From: Lachnospira sp.
GTDB taxonomy: Bacteria; Bacillota; Clostridia; Lachnospirales; Lachnospiraceae
Reading direction: 5' to 3'
Assembly (NCBI GenBank): GCA_015057605.1
Contig: SVDX01000019.1
Coordinates: 1-50,182 of the forward strand
Length of the DNA: 50,182 bases
Shown: positions 26,159 to 34,878 of the stretch, piece after piece
Numbering within the stretch: the stretch's first letter is position 1
Layout: each line of letters opens with the position of its first letter
The notes under the pieces: model-generated
Database searches by the model: none
Told to the model about the DNA's origin: nothing
What the model saw: only the letters and a program-made list of their open reading frames with translations
Program-made: the position numbers and the translations under genes

Positions 26159-26677
26159 ATGCAAATGGATTCCAAAACCCTATATAAACTTATGGTTTTG
26201 TTTATGCTTAAAAAGGTTAATTTCCCACTTAACACTAACCAAATATCATCCTTCTTTTTAGGCAAGGATTACACTAATTACTTCACTCTTCAGGAAGTAT
26301 TAAATGATATGGTTACTAACGAATACGTTTATATTTCTGTATACAGAAATATATCACAATATGAAATTAGTCCTCTCGGAGATGAAACCCTAAGCTTCTT
26401 TGAAAACAAATTACCATCTGCAATAAAGATAGATATTAACGAATATCTTTTACAAAATAAGTTTGAGTTGCGTAATGAATCAGGTACAATTTCTGAATAC
26501 TACAAATCAAACAGTCAGGACTTCATTGTACACTGTATGGTTAAAGAAGGCTCAACTACAGCCATAGATTTAAGCCTCGCAATTCCAAGCGAAGCCGTTG
26601 CCGATGCAATGTGCGCCAACTGGAAAGAAAAAAGTCAGGAAATATATGAATTTATATTAAAGAAGTTGATGGAATAA
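26159..26677 (+). CDS. DUF4364 family protein
   Basis: This 172-aa soluble protein has an N-terminal winged-helix-like region (LYKLMVLFMLKKVNFPLNTNQISSFFLGKDY, then YTNYFTLQEVLNDM) and a C-terminal alpha/beta part. DUF4364 is common in clostridia and is suspected to be DNA-binding. It follows the radical SAM gene by 5 nt with AAAGGAA upstream and ends the operon at a strong terminator. Confidence 0.85.
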   Translation: MQMDSKTLYKLMVLFMLKKVNFPLNTNQISSFFLGKDYTNYFTLQEVLNDMVTNEYVYISVYRNISQYEISPLGDETLSFFENKLPSAIKIDINEYLLQNKFELRNESGTISEYYKSNSQDFIVHCMVKEGSTTAIDLSLAIPSEAVADAMCANWKEKSQEIYEFILKKLME

Positions 26678-26683
26678 TATAGC

Positions 26684-26728
26684 AAACTGCCAAGCCCTAG
26701 ATTTTACTCTGTAGCTTGGCAGTTTTTA
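26684..26728 (+). terminator. Terminator of the malic enzyme operon
   Basis: A 12-bp perfect stem (AAACTGCCAAGC/GCTTGGCAGTTT) followed by TTTTT on the plus strand, 7 nt after the DUF4364 stop. Confidence 0.88.
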
Positions 26729-26737
26729 TCTCATCAC

Positions 26738-27934
26738 TTACTTATTCTTAAATACATCATATCTCTCAAAGCTGTCGCTTTCGTAATAATACACCAACAT
26801 TTCGCCATTATATTCTCCATATGGGAAATATTGTTTATCGTGGAATATTACGCCCTTTACTAAAAATCCTGGGTTACTTGTCCATGAAGCTAATACAACT
26901 TTGGAATATAATAATTCATCTATACTTTGTATATCATTATTTCTGTAGCAGGTTGGAAGGTCTTCTAATGTTCCTTCATAATATCCGTCATAAGCATCAT
27001 TCTCTAAATCCTTGTTGCTAACAACTATCTCGCTAACAATATTACTCTTATTTAAAAAGACAAAGCCTTGATATACATTTTCCTCTAACTCCTTAGTTAA
27101 TAGCGGTATATTAATCTTAACATCAAACACATCCGATAGTGTAGTATATCCATATGGATATATATTAAATAACAGCTTCTCGGTGCTATAGATAGGAAGT
27201 TTAGAATAGAAATCATTTCTATAAGTCTTATATGCCTTGTATCCTTCCTGCATTTCTTCAATGGTAGAACATGGACCAACATATCTATTCGATACACCAG
27301 ACCAATTAGACTCTATAATTGTATCTTCTACTTTTTTCTTTCCAAACACAGTTGTATCAACTTTTATTCCCATCACTTCAAAGTTGCCATCAAAAACGCT
27401 TGAATAACCTTTAAGTAGAACAAATAAATTCTCCTCACCTGTCATCGCTTTAGAATCATTTTCTCCTTCAATGTTATAATCCCATTTAACAAGCTTTTTT
27501 GTATTATTTTCTTCTACTATCTGCATTACCTTCGCATCAAGCATATTATCTCCATCGTAAAATATAACCATCATCAGACTTGTATATTCATACATATTGC
27601 CTACGACAGGTACCGTTTTTATTGAACTTGATGCGTTGTAAGTAGAAACTATATCTGTATTGGCCTCTTCCAGCTTCACGTATTCATTAATTAAAATTTT
27701 ATAATCATAGTCTGCTATAGTTTCTACAAAATATTTTTCAAAACCAACACTAGATTTATTATACTCTAAAAGCTCATAGTTTTGCACAACCGGATTTCCT
27801 GTGTAAGTTATCTTTTGTCCTATATATGTTACTTGTTCTGGCTTGGTTGTTAACTCTTTAGAATTATCATTTTTCTTACAAGCTACCATAGCCAGCATTA
27901 ATAGTAACAATAATAATATTATTCTTTTTTTCAT
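26738..27934 (-). CDS. Putative lipoprotein of unknown function
   Basis: This 398-aa protein has a type II signal peptide (MKKRIILLLLLLMLAMVAC, lipobox Cys at 19). The mature part is mixed alpha/beta and rich in Tyr and Asn, with no domain I recognise. It is probably anchored to the outer face of the membrane. It is monocistronic, with a promoter of its own upstream. Confidence 0.8.
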   Translation of the reverse strand: MKKRIILLLLLLMLAMVACKKNDNSKELTTKPEQVTYIGQKITYTGNPVVQNYELLEYNKSSVGFEKYFVETIADYDYKILINEYVKLEEANTDIVSTYNASSSIKTVPVVGNMYEYTSLMMVIFYDGDNMLDAKVMQIVEENNTKKLVKWDYNIEGENDSKAMTGEENLFVLLKGYSSVFDGNFEVMGIKVDTTVFGKKKVEDTIIESNWSGVSNRYVGPCSTIEEMQEGYKAYKTYRNDFYSKLPIYSTEKLLFNIYPYGYTTLSDVFDVKINIPLLTKELEENVYQGFVFLNKSNIVSEIVVSNKDLENDAYDGYYEGTLEDLPTCYRNNDIQSIDELLYSKVVLASWTSNPGFLVKGVIFHDKQYFPYGEYNGEMLVYYYESDSFERYDVFKNK

Positions 27935-27993
27935 AAAGTACCTCCCTATCGTTGTATAATAGACACCATTTTCTTTACACCCTATAATAATTC

Positions 27994-28023
27994 ATTATAA
28001 CATTTTTCTCTATTTTTCATCAA
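27994..28023 (-). promoter_or_regulatory. Promoter of the lipoprotein gene
   Basis: TTGATG, 18-bp spacer, TATAAT, about 60 nt upstream of the lipoprotein start. Confidence 0.55.
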
Positions 28024-28043
28024 GTGCAAGTACATTTATATGT

Positions 28044-28075
28044 AAAAAGAAGCACTCAAAATTGAATGCTTCTTC
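28044..28075 (-). terminator. Terminator after engB
   Basis: The stem AAGAAGCATTCAA against TTGAGTGCTTCTT (one mismatch) is followed by a T-run on the minus strand. It closes the tig-clpP-clpX-engB cluster. Confidence 0.8.
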
Positions 28076-28082
28076 AAATTCA

Positions 28083-28667
28083 TTATTCTATACAATTATC
28101 AATTACTTCCCAAACCTGCTCTAAGCCTTGCTTAGTTTCAGCTGAAAATGGGATTATCATACCGCTCTTACTAAGCCCTAAGCCCTCTCTTAGCATTTTA
28201 ATATGCTTTTGTAGTTGGCTTCTGTTTATCTTATCAAGCTTGGTAGCTATTATTATTGGTTCATAGCCGTTATACACAATCCAGTCGTACATATTCTTAT
28301 CGTTTGCTGACGGCTCATGTCTTATATCTATAAGCAAAAATACTTGCTTTAGTTGCGAGGATTTTCTTAGATATCTTTCAATCATCTTTCCCCACTTTTC
28401 TTTTGTTTCCTGAGACACTTTTGCGTATCCATAGCCTGGCAGGTCAACCATATACATTACATCATTTATGTTGTAAAAATTGATGGTCTGTGTCTTACCT
28501 GGTTGTGCCGATGTACGGGCATATGATTTTCTGTTCATAAGTGCATTTATCAATGATGATTTGCCTACATTAGATTTACCTGCAAATGCTACCTCTGGTT
28601 TGTCATTTTGTGGCAAAGTACTCGTTATACCACATACTGTTTCAAGATTTACGCTTTTAATTACCAT
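28083..28667 (-). CDS. engB: Ribosome biogenesis GTP-binding protein EngB (YsxC/YihA)
   Basis: This 194-aa GTPase assists assembly of the 50S subunit. G1 is GKSNVGKSS, G3 DLPGYG and G4 TKLDK; the switch region has RTSAQPGKTQTINF. Its start overlaps the clpX stop (TAATG), so it is coupled to clpX, an arrangement also common in Bacilli, where ysxC lies with lonA or clpX. Confidence 0.95.
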   Translation of the reverse strand: MVIKSVNLETVCGITSTLPQNDKPEVAFAGKSNVGKSSLINALMNRKSYARTSAQPGKTQTINFYNINDVMYMVDLPGYGYAKVSQETKEKWGKMIERYLRKSSQLKQVFLLIDIRHEPSANDKNMYDWIVYNGYEPIIIATKLDKINRSQLQKHIKMLREGLGLSKSGMIIPFSAETKQGLEQVWEVIDNCIE

Positions 28668-29944
28668 TATGCTGTTTCTCCATCGTATTTATCCTTTTTA
28701 GAAACCTTCTGATTTCTATAGGTTAATTGTGGTTCTTCAAGTCCTAATGCACAATCCTTTGTTATTGTGCAGGTTGCAATTGTATCATCTGATGGAATTT
28801 CATACATAACATCCATCATGATTTTTTCCATAATTGAACGAAGTCCTCTTGCACCTGTCTTTCTTTCAAGACTCTTCTTTGCTATAACGCGGCATGCTTC
28901 TTCTTCAACTATAAGCTCTACCTCGTCAAGCTCAAATAACTTCTTGTATTGCTTAACCAAAGCATTTTTAGGTGTCATAAGGATATTTACAAGTGCATCT
29001 TCATCAAGCATATCTAATGATACATTGATAGGTACACGTCCGATAAATTCTGGAATAATACCAAATTTTATGAAATCCTCTGGTATTACTTCCTTGAACA
29101 AGTCACCTACGTTCTTCTCTTCTCTTGTTGCAATTTCCGCATTAAAGCCTATAGCTTTTTTATCCATACGCGCTTCAATAATCTTTTCAAGTCCGTCAAA
29201 TGCACCACCACAAATAAATAATATATTAGAAGTGTCAATTTGAATAAGCTCCTGATGAGGATGTTTTCTGCCACCCTGCGGTGGAACTGAAGCTATAGTG
29301 CCTTCTATTATCTTAAGAAGTGCCTGCTGTACACCTTCACCCGAAACGTCTCTTGTTATTGAAACATTTTCTGATTTTTTAGTTATCTTATCTATTTCAT
29401 CGATATATATAATACCGTGTTCGGCCTTTTCAACATCATAATCTGCTGCCTGAATAAGCTTTAAGATTATATTTTCAACGTCTTCACCTACATAACCTGC
29501 CTCTGTAAGTGTTGTAGCATCTGCAATTGCAAATGGTACATTGAGAATTTTAGCTAATGTTTGTGCAAGATATGTCTTTCCTGAACCGGTTGGACCGAGC
29601 ATCAAAATATTGCTCTTTTGCAGTTCAACATCCATATCCTTCCCAGAAAGAACTCTCTTATAGTGATTGTAAACAGCTACTGACAAAACCTTTTTAGCTT
29701 CATCCTGTCCTATTACATAATCATCTAAAAATTCTTTGATTTGGCGTGGCTTTAAAAGGTTAATTGACAGTTCGTTACCACTTACCGCTTCATCAAATTC
29801 TTCTTCAATTATCTCACAGCATAATTCGATACATTCATCACAGATAAACACACCGTTAGGTCCAGCTATAAGTCTTTTTACTTGTTGTTCCTCCTTGCCG
29901 CAAAATGAACATCTTACTTTTGAGCTCATAGTCTTGTTTGCCAT
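28667..29944 (-). CDS. clpX: ATP-dependent Clp protease ATP-binding subunit ClpX
   Basis: This 425-aa AAA+ unfoldase has the N-terminal zinc-binding domain (CSFCGK and CDECIELC, about residues 12-43), Walker [12 protein letters not shown], Walker [11 protein letters not shown], the IGF loop for ClpP docking (KAIGFNAE, near residue 270) and sensor 2 [11 protein letters not shown]. It feeds unfolded substrates to ClpP, encoded just upstream. The ribosome binding site AAAGGTGG is good. Confidence 0.97.
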   Translation of the reverse strand: MANKTMSSKVRCSFCGKEEQQVKRLIAGPNGVFICDECIELCCEIIEEEFDEAVSGNELSINLLKPRQIKEFLDDYVIGQDEAKKVLSVAVYNHYKRVLSGKDMDVELQKSNILMLGPTGSGKTYLAQTLAKILNVPFAIADATTLTEAGYVGEDVENIILKLIQAADYDVEKAEHGIIYIDEIDKITKKSENVSITRDVSGEGVQQALLKIIEGTIASVPPQGGRKHPHQELIQIDTSNILFICGGAFDGLEKIIEARMDKKAIGFNAEIATREEKNVGDLFKEVIPEDFIKFGIIPEFIGRVPINVSLDMLDEDALVNILMTPKNALVKQYKKLFELDEVELIVEEEACRVIAKKSLERKTGARGLRSIMEKIMMDVMYEIPSDDTIATCTITKDCALGLEEPQLTYRNQKVSKKDKYDGETA

Positions 29945-29971
29945 ATTTCCACCTTTCCAATTACAACACTA

Positions 29972-30002
29972 CAAGGAGATTGCCTTAAAAGCGATCTCCT
30001 TG
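29972..30002 (-). other. Stem-loop between clpP and clpX
   Basis: A 12-bp stem (CAAGGAGATCGC paired with GCAATCTCCTTG, one G-U pair) with a 7-nt loop. No T-run follows on the minus strand, so it is more likely an mRNA processing, stability or attenuating structure than a full terminator. Confidence 0.7.
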
Positions 30003-30012
30003 CTATATTTTA

Positions 30013-30594
30013 CTATCTTTTTGTTACAACGCTATCAATTAAGCCGTATTCTACAGCTTCCGCAGCTGACATATAATTATCTCTTTCTGTATCTGCCGCA
30101 ATTGTTTCCAATGGCTTGCCTGTATTTTCAGAAAGAATTGTGTTAAGTTTGTCTCTTGTCTTTAAGATATGCTCTGCTGCAATCTTAATCTCTGTTGCCT
30201 GACCCTTTGCGCCGCCAAGTGGTTGATGTATCATAATCTCTGCATTAGGAAGAGCCATTCTCTTACCCTTTGCACCACCAGCTAAAAGGAACGCACCCAT
30301 ACTCGCAGCCATACCGATACATATTGTTGATACGTCGCATTTGATGTATTGCATTGTATCATAAATAGCCATACCAGCTGACACTGAACCGCCAGGGCTG
30401 TTAATATACAAATGTATATCCTTGCTTGGATCTTCTGCTTCTAAGAAGAGTAATTGCGCTACTACAAGGCTTGCAGTAACATCATTTACTTCATCCCCTA
30501 AGAAAATTATTCTATCCTTTAAAAGTCTTGAATAAATATCGTAACTTCTTTCACCACGACTTGTCTGTTCTACTACATAAGGTACTAAACTCAT
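30013..30594 (-). CDS. clpP: ATP-dependent Clp protease proteolytic subunit
   Basis: This 193-aa serine protease subunit forms the double-heptamer chamber. The catalytic Ser is in [11 protein letters not shown] (S98), His in MIHQPLGG (H123), and the Asp region is in [10 protein letters not shown] (about D172). It lies between tig and clpX with an intergenic hairpin downstream. Length is typical. Confidence 0.97.
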   Translation of the reverse strand: MSLVPYVVEQTSRGERSYDIYSRLLKDRIIFLGDEVNDVTASLVVAQLLFLEAEDPSKDIHLYINSPGGSVSAGMAIYDTMQYIKCDVSTICIGMAASMGAFLLAGGAKGKRMALPNAEIMIHQPLGGAKGQATEIKIAAEHILKTRDKLNTILSENTGKPLETIAADTERDNYMSAAEAVEYGLIDSVVTKR

Positions 30595-30612
30595 CGCATA
30601 CCCTCCAATCTA

Positions 30613-31902
30613 TTACTTTTCAACAGCTGATTCTACAAGGAAATCTACTGCCTTTTGAACTGCAAGATCCTTCTTCATTGCTTCAATTTCGTTTGGTCCC
30701 ATGAATTCCTTAATCTTTTCGATTTCCATCTGGTACATTGAAGCCATGTTTTCAAGTTCTTTTTCTACATCTTCATCAGATGCTTCGATGTTCTCAGCCT
30801 TAACAACTGCTTCAAGAACTAATCTTGATTCAATTCTCTTAACAGCCTGTGGCTTCATTTCTTCTAAAAGCTTATCTGGTGTAAGACCTGTGAATTGGAA
30901 ATACTGTTCAATTGATAAACCTTGTGACTGAATTCTTTGAGCAAATTCATCTGCCATCTGTCTAACCTGTGTCTCTACCATAGCTTCTGGAATATCCATC
31001 TTAGCGTTAGCTACAACCTTTTCTACTACAGCATTTTCTTTATCTGTCTTAGCAGCCTTTTCTTTTCTCTCTGCTACTGTCTTCTTAACATCTTCCTTAT
31101 ATTCAGCAAGTGTATCAAATTCTGATACTTCGCTTGCAAAATCATCATCAAGTTCTGGAAGCTCTTCTGCCTTAATTTCCTTAACAGCTACCTTGAATAA
31201 AGCTGGCTTGCCTGCTAAATCGGCTGCATGATAATCTTCTGGGAATGTAACATTTACTTCTACTTCATCGCCAATGTTCTTTCCGATTAACTGCTCTTCA
31301 AATGTATCTATAAATGAGTGTGAACCAATCTTTAAAGAATAATTCTCGCCCTTGCCACCTTCAAATGCAACTCCATCAACAAAGCCTTCGAAATCAATGA
31401 TTGCTTCATCACCATCAACGATTGCTCTATCTTCTACAGCTATCTTACGTGAATTTTGCTTTCTTGCCTTATCGATTTCAGCGTTGATTTCTTCTTCTGA
31501 AACCTCTAAGTCAGCCTTCTCAACTTCGATACCCTTGTAATCACCAAGTGTAACTTCTGGCTTAATTGCAACCTCTGCTGAGAAAATGAATGGCTTACCC
31601 TTTTCTAATTGAACTACATCAATTGAAGGCTGTGATACTATATCAAGTCCTGATTCTTCAGCTGCCTTAGCATATGCATCTGGAATAATTGCGTTAACTG
31701 CATCTTCAAAGAATACTTCTGTACCATACATCTTTTCAATAACCTGACGTGGTACTTTACCCTTTCTAAAACCTGGCACTGCCATTTTATTACGGTTCTT
31801 TAAATATGCTGCCTGTACACCTTTTTCAAATTCTTCTGCTGAAGCTTCAATTATAAGCTTAACCATATTCTTAGCTTCAAGATTCTCAACTTTAAAACTC
31901 AT
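30613..31902 (-). CDS. tig: Trigger factor (peptidyl-prolyl isomerase chaperone)
   Basis: This 429-aa ribosome-bound chaperone has the N-terminal ribosome-binding signature PGFRKGKVPRQVIEKMYG (about 43-60), a central FKBP-type domain (about 150-245) and a long helical C-terminal domain. The tig-clpP-clpX order is conserved across many bacteria. It has a good ribosome binding site (AAGGAGGA) and its own promoter. Confidence 0.97.
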   Translation of the reverse strand: MSFKVENLEAKNMVKLIIEASAEEFEKGVQAAYLKNRNKMAVPGFRKGKVPRQVIEKMYGTEVFFEDAVNAIIPDAYAKAAEESGLDIVSQPSIDVVQLEKGKPFIFSAEVAIKPEVTLGDYKGIEVEKADLEVSEEEINAEIDKARKQNSRKIAVEDRAIVDGDEAIIDFEGFVDGVAFEGGKGENYSLKIGSHSFIDTFEEQLIGKNIGDEVEVNVTFPEDYHAADLAGKPALFKVAVKEIKAEELPELDDDFASEVSEFDTLAEYKEDVKKTVAERKEKAAKTDKENAVVEKVVANAKMDIPEAMVETQVRQMADEFAQRIQSQGLSIEQYFQFTGLTPDKLLEEMKPQAVKRIESRLVLEAVVKAENIEASDEDVEKELENMASMYQMEIEKIKEFMGPNEIEAMKKDLAVQKAVDFLVESAVEK

Positions 31903-31975
31903 TTTAAATATTTCCTCCTTAATATTACTGTATATTAACCCTTAAAATTGGGTATTTCCAGCGAAAGTCTAAACT

Positions 31976-32004
31976 ATTATAGCACAGTTTACTTTTAATT
32001 CCAA
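31976..32004 (-). promoter_or_regulatory. Promoter of tig-clpP-clpX-engB
   Basis: TTGGAA, 17-bp spacer, TATAAT with TGC directly upstream (extended -10), about 70 nt before tig. No CtsR or CIRCE operator is visible. Confidence 0.75.
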
Positions 32005-32015
32005 CTACTTTTTAT

Positions 32016-33260
32016 TTAGTTATTGAAAAATTCTTCGAACTCTTCATATCCCTGTGCCATAAGCTGTTCCTTTTGGAACTTTTTATTTTTGTTCATTCTT
32101 GCAACCATTACATTATTGCCATTTGCACGCTCTTTCTGAGCCTTATCTATTATATCGCAAAGCTTGCTACCTGATATACCTTTCTCGATAAGATATACCT
32201 TCTTCTTTCCTGCATTTGGAACCTTAAATCCCTTTTCCATAAGAAGTAGGATTATTCTTTCAAAGCCAATCGAAAAACCGCATGCCGGTACATCATTTCC
32301 TGTAAATTTGCCTACCATCTTGTCGTATCTGCCGCCACCGCCGCAGCTACCGCCAAACTCTGGCATTGCGATTTCAAATATTGTACCTGTGTAATAAGAC
32401 ATTCCTCTTACAAGTGTTGGGTCAAATACTAAATCAAACTTAGCTGTCTTAGTATTCTCAACACTTTCAATAATTTCTAAAAGACTATCCTTTACTTCTG
32501 CCTCAAGATAATCACCAAGTGTATCTGCGATATAAGCCACACCATTGTCTGCCTTTGATACGCCATCAAATAATGCCACGTACTTATCTACATTTTCTTT
32601 AGCAAAACCACTTGCCACAAGCTCATTTGACACTCCGTCAAGTCCTATCTTGTCCATCTTATCAAGTATTATAAATACTGTATCATAATCTTTTTCTTCA
32701 AAGCCACTATAGGCCGCCATAGCCTTTAGAATTCTTCTTTCATTAATTCTTATCTGGAAGTTTTCAAACCCTAACTTGCCCAGTGTTGTAGTTGTCGCAA
32801 GTATAAGCTCTATCTCAGCTAAGTTGCTTGGCTCACCTAAAATATCAATATCGCATTGCATAAACTGGCGATATCTGCCTCTTTGTGGTCTATCCGCTCT
32901 CCATACATTGCCCATCTGTAAAGCCTTAAATGGTGTTGGAAGCTGATTTGAATTATTTGAATAAAATCTTACCAAAGGTACTGTAAGGTCATATCTTAAG
33001 CCCATATCCACAAGGTCTGCTTCTGTATTAGCAGTCTCAAGATTAAGCTTTTCGCCTCTCTTTAAAACCTTAAAAATAAGCTTTTCATTTTCTCCACCCT
33101 GCTTACTGCTGAGATTTTCTATATTCTCCATACATGGTGTCTCTATAGAAGTAAAACCAAATTTGTTATAGGTTTCCTTTATAACACTAATCACATAATC
33201 TCTTACCTGCATCTCTTCAGGCAAAATGTCTTTCATACCCTGAACCGGTTTCTTAATCAC
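32016..33260 (-). CDS. hisS: Histidyl-tRNA synthetase
   Basis: This 414-aa class II aminoacyl-tRNA synthetase has motif 2 GNVWRADRPQRGRYRQFMQCDIDILG, the histidine-binding LVRGMSYYTGTIFE, motif 3 GFSIGFERI and a short C-terminal anticodon domain. The start is GTG, supported by AGGAGGTA. The upstream region is too short (about 90 nt to the SASP terminator) for a T-box riboswitch. The unit is probably monocistronic. Confidence 0.96.
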   Translation of the reverse strand: MIKKPVQGMKDILPEEMQVRDYVISVIKETYNKFGFTSIETPCMENIENLSSKQGGENEKLIFKVLKRGEKLNLETANTEADLVDMGLRYDLTVPLVRFYSNNSNQLPTPFKALQMGNVWRADRPQRGRYRQFMQCDIDILGEPSNLAEIELILATTTTLGKLGFENFQIRINERRILKAMAAYSGFEEKDYDTVFIILDKMDKIGLDGVSNELVASGFAKENVDKYVALFDGVSKADNGVAYIADTLGDYLEAEVKDSLLEIIESVENTKTAKFDLVFDPTLVRGMSYYTGTIFEIAMPEFGGSCGGGGRYDKMVGKFTGNDVPACGFSIGFERIILLLMEKGFKVPNAGKKKVYLIEKGISGSKLCDIIDKAQKERANGNNVMVARMNKNKKFQKEQLMAQGYEEFEEFFNN

Positions 33261-33352
33261 GATATGTACCTCCTAAATTTATCTCTACATTATAGAATAA
33301 CATTACTTATAGGTTTTTAGCAACTAGTTTTTTATTTTTACCTTTTATAACA

Positions 33353-33380
33353 AAAGAGACCATCCTACGACGGCCTCTTT
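33353..33380 (-). terminator. Terminator of the SASP gene
   Basis: A 12-bp stem with G-U pairs (AAAGAGGCCGTC/GATGGTCTCTTT), a 4-nt loop and TTTT on the minus strand, about 20 nt after the SASP stop. Confidence 0.8.
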
Positions 33381-33400
33381 ATTATTTGTTATAACTATAA

Positions 33401-33589
33401 TTAGTTGTTACCTGACATTTGTTCTTCTTGTCTCTTGATCATCTTTCTAACCATTTCGCCACCGATTGAACCAGCTTGAGCGCTTGTTAAATGACCATTG
33501 TAACCTTCCTTTAATGGAACACCGATTTCAGATGCAACTTCCATTTTAAACTTATCCATAGCTGACTTTGCTTGTTTATTTGATGTCAT
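33401..33589 (-). CDS. Alpha/beta-type small acid-soluble spore protein
   Basis: This 62-aa SASP coats and protects spore DNA. The conserved core is visible as FKMEVASEIGVPLKEGYNG (which includes the GPR protease site region EVASE) and AGSIGGEMVRKMI. The true start is the ATG at 33589 with GGAGGTGA upstream, not the longer open frame. A sigma-G promoter is expected but I could not assign it with confidence. It is monocistronic, with a terminator. Confidence 0.93.
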   Translation of the reverse strand: MTSNKQAKSAMDKFKMEVASEIGVPLKEGYNGHLTSAQAGSIGGEMVRKMIKRQEEQMSGNN

Positions 33590-33680
33590 GCTATTCACCT
33601 CCATAAAAAATATAGTTTTTTCGGTTGGAACCTTTTTGTCCCTCACCGTACTATTATTGTTTACAGAGTTTTTGTTTTTA

Positions 33681-34229
33681 TTATGGTAAATACTGTATGC
33701 TTTTGCCGATTGAAATTTTTTCTTCCTCGCCTACTAAAATACCTACAAGCTCAAGTCCGAGATCAATTGATGTTCCCATACCTTTTGATGTAATGATTTT
33801 GCCATCACGAACCACTTTTTCCGATGAATACTGTGCGCCCTCAAGCTTATCTTCAAATCCTGGGAAGCATGTTGCTTTCTTACCTTTTAACAATCCCATC
33901 TGGCCAAATATAGATGGCGCTGCGCATATAGCTGCTATGTATTTATCTTTTTCCACAAATGAACGTATTATGTTCTTTGCTTTTTCATCTTCATTAATAA
34001 GCTTATATCCGCCGCCGCCCGGAACAAATAATAAATCCGAATCAGAAAATGATGCCTCCCACAACATAATATCTGCTGTCACTTTAATCTTTTGTGCACT
34101 TACTACATCCTTGCTATCCATTAACGAAATCGTTTCAACATTTACCTTTGCACGTCTTAATACATCAACTACCGCCAAAGCTTCTACTGTCTCAAAACCA
34201 TCTACTAAAAATACACTAACTTTAGCCAT
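33681..34229 (-). CDS. DJ-1/PfpI family protein
   Basis: This 182-aa protein of the DJ-1 subfamily has the nucleophile elbow AAICAAPSIFG (Cys 102), Glu in DGFETVEA and the oxyanion region PGGGGY. Family members act as glyoxalase/deglycase or redox-sensing proteins; the exact role is not readable from sequence. The ribosome binding site AAAGGAGG is strong. Confidence 0.9.
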   Translation of the reverse strand: MAKVSVFLVDGFETVEALAVVDVLRRAKVNVETISLMDSKDVVSAQKIKVTADIMLWEASFSDSDLLFVPGGGGYKLINEDEKAKNIIRSFVEKDKYIAAICAAPSIFGQMGLLKGKKATCFPGFEDKLEGAQYSSEKVVRDGKIITSKGMGTSIDLGLELVGILVGEEEKISIGKSIQYLP

Positions 34230-34306
34230 ATATACCTCCTTTAATGAGCAATTTATTGCGAACTACCGCACAAGAAAGTCCGAAGGAGTTCTTATGTCGG
34301 ATAAAT

Positions 34307-34351
34307 AAATTTGCGTCAGCAAATTTCTAATTGACTTTGCGTTAGCAAGTC
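34307..34351. repeat. Two tandem small hairpins
   Basis: AAATTTGC-GTCA-GCAAATTT at 34307-34326 is followed 6 nt later by GACTTTGC-GTTA-GCAAGTC at 34333-34351. They share the TTTGCGTYAGCAA core. A third stem of related shape (GAGTTTGC-TT-GCAAACTC) lies at 43768-43785. They lie in the roughly 200-nt gap between the DJ-1 and CYTH genes. Confidence 0.6.
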
Positions 34352-34364
34352 ATATGCCTCTTAA

Positions 34365-34393
34365 TTGAATATTTATATTATTTATGTTATCAT
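34365..34393 (+). promoter_or_regulatory. Promoter of the CYTH gene
   Basis: TTGAAT, 17-bp spacer, TATCAT, about 36 nt upstream of the CYTH start. Confidence 0.65.
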
Positions 34394-34428
34394 ACTATAT
34401 ATATTACACTTTTGAAAGGAAAATTTCT

Positions 34429-34878
34429 ATGGAAATCGAAAAAAAATTTTTAATAAATTCTCTTCCATTTTCTCTTGAAAATTTAAAATGCCATGATATT
34501 ACGCAGGCTTACCTATGTACAAATCCTGTTGTTCGTGTAAGAAAAGATAACGAGGATTACATACTAACTTATAAAGGCAAAGGGCATATGATTCGTGAGG
34601 AATATAACCTTCCATTAAACAGCGAAGCCTTTTTTCATCTTTTAAAAAAAGCTGATGGTAATATCATCACCAAAAAACGTTATGAAATTCCTATTGAAAA
34701 TAATTTAACTGTTGAGCTTGATATTTTTGAAGGTAAATTTGCCGGTTTAGTTCTTGCTGAAGTTGAATTTGAAACTGAAGAAGATGCTCTTAATTTCATT
34801 CCTCCTTCATGGTTTGCAAAAGAAGTTACAACTGACAAGGAATATCATAATTCAACAATGAGTCGTAAGGTATTTTAA
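34429..34878 (+). CDS. CYTH domain protein (triphosphate tunnel metalloenzyme)
   Basis: This 149-aa protein has the diagnostic N-terminal E-x-E-x-K motif (MEIEKKFLI) and the tunnel strands VRVRK, LTYKGKG and REEYN, then VELDIFEG and LAEVEFE. Bacterial members hydrolyse inorganic triphosphate or form cAMP; short forms are mostly tripolyphosphatases. The ATG at 34429 follows AAAGGAA and matches the family N terminus. It is convergent with the WYL regulator; the stop codons overlap. Confidence 0.9.
   Translation: MEIEKKFLINSLPFSLENLKCHDITQAYLCTNPVVRVRKDNEDYILTYKGKGHMIREEYNLPLNSEAFFHLLKKADGNIITKKRYEIPIENNLTVELDIFEGKFAGLVLAEVEFETEEDALNFIPPSWFAKEVTTDKEYHNSTMSRKVF

Noticed and set aside
33261-33352. 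T-box riboswitch upstream of hisS
   Set aside because: Only about 90 nt separate hisS from the upstream terminator, and no T-box motif or specifier stem is visible.
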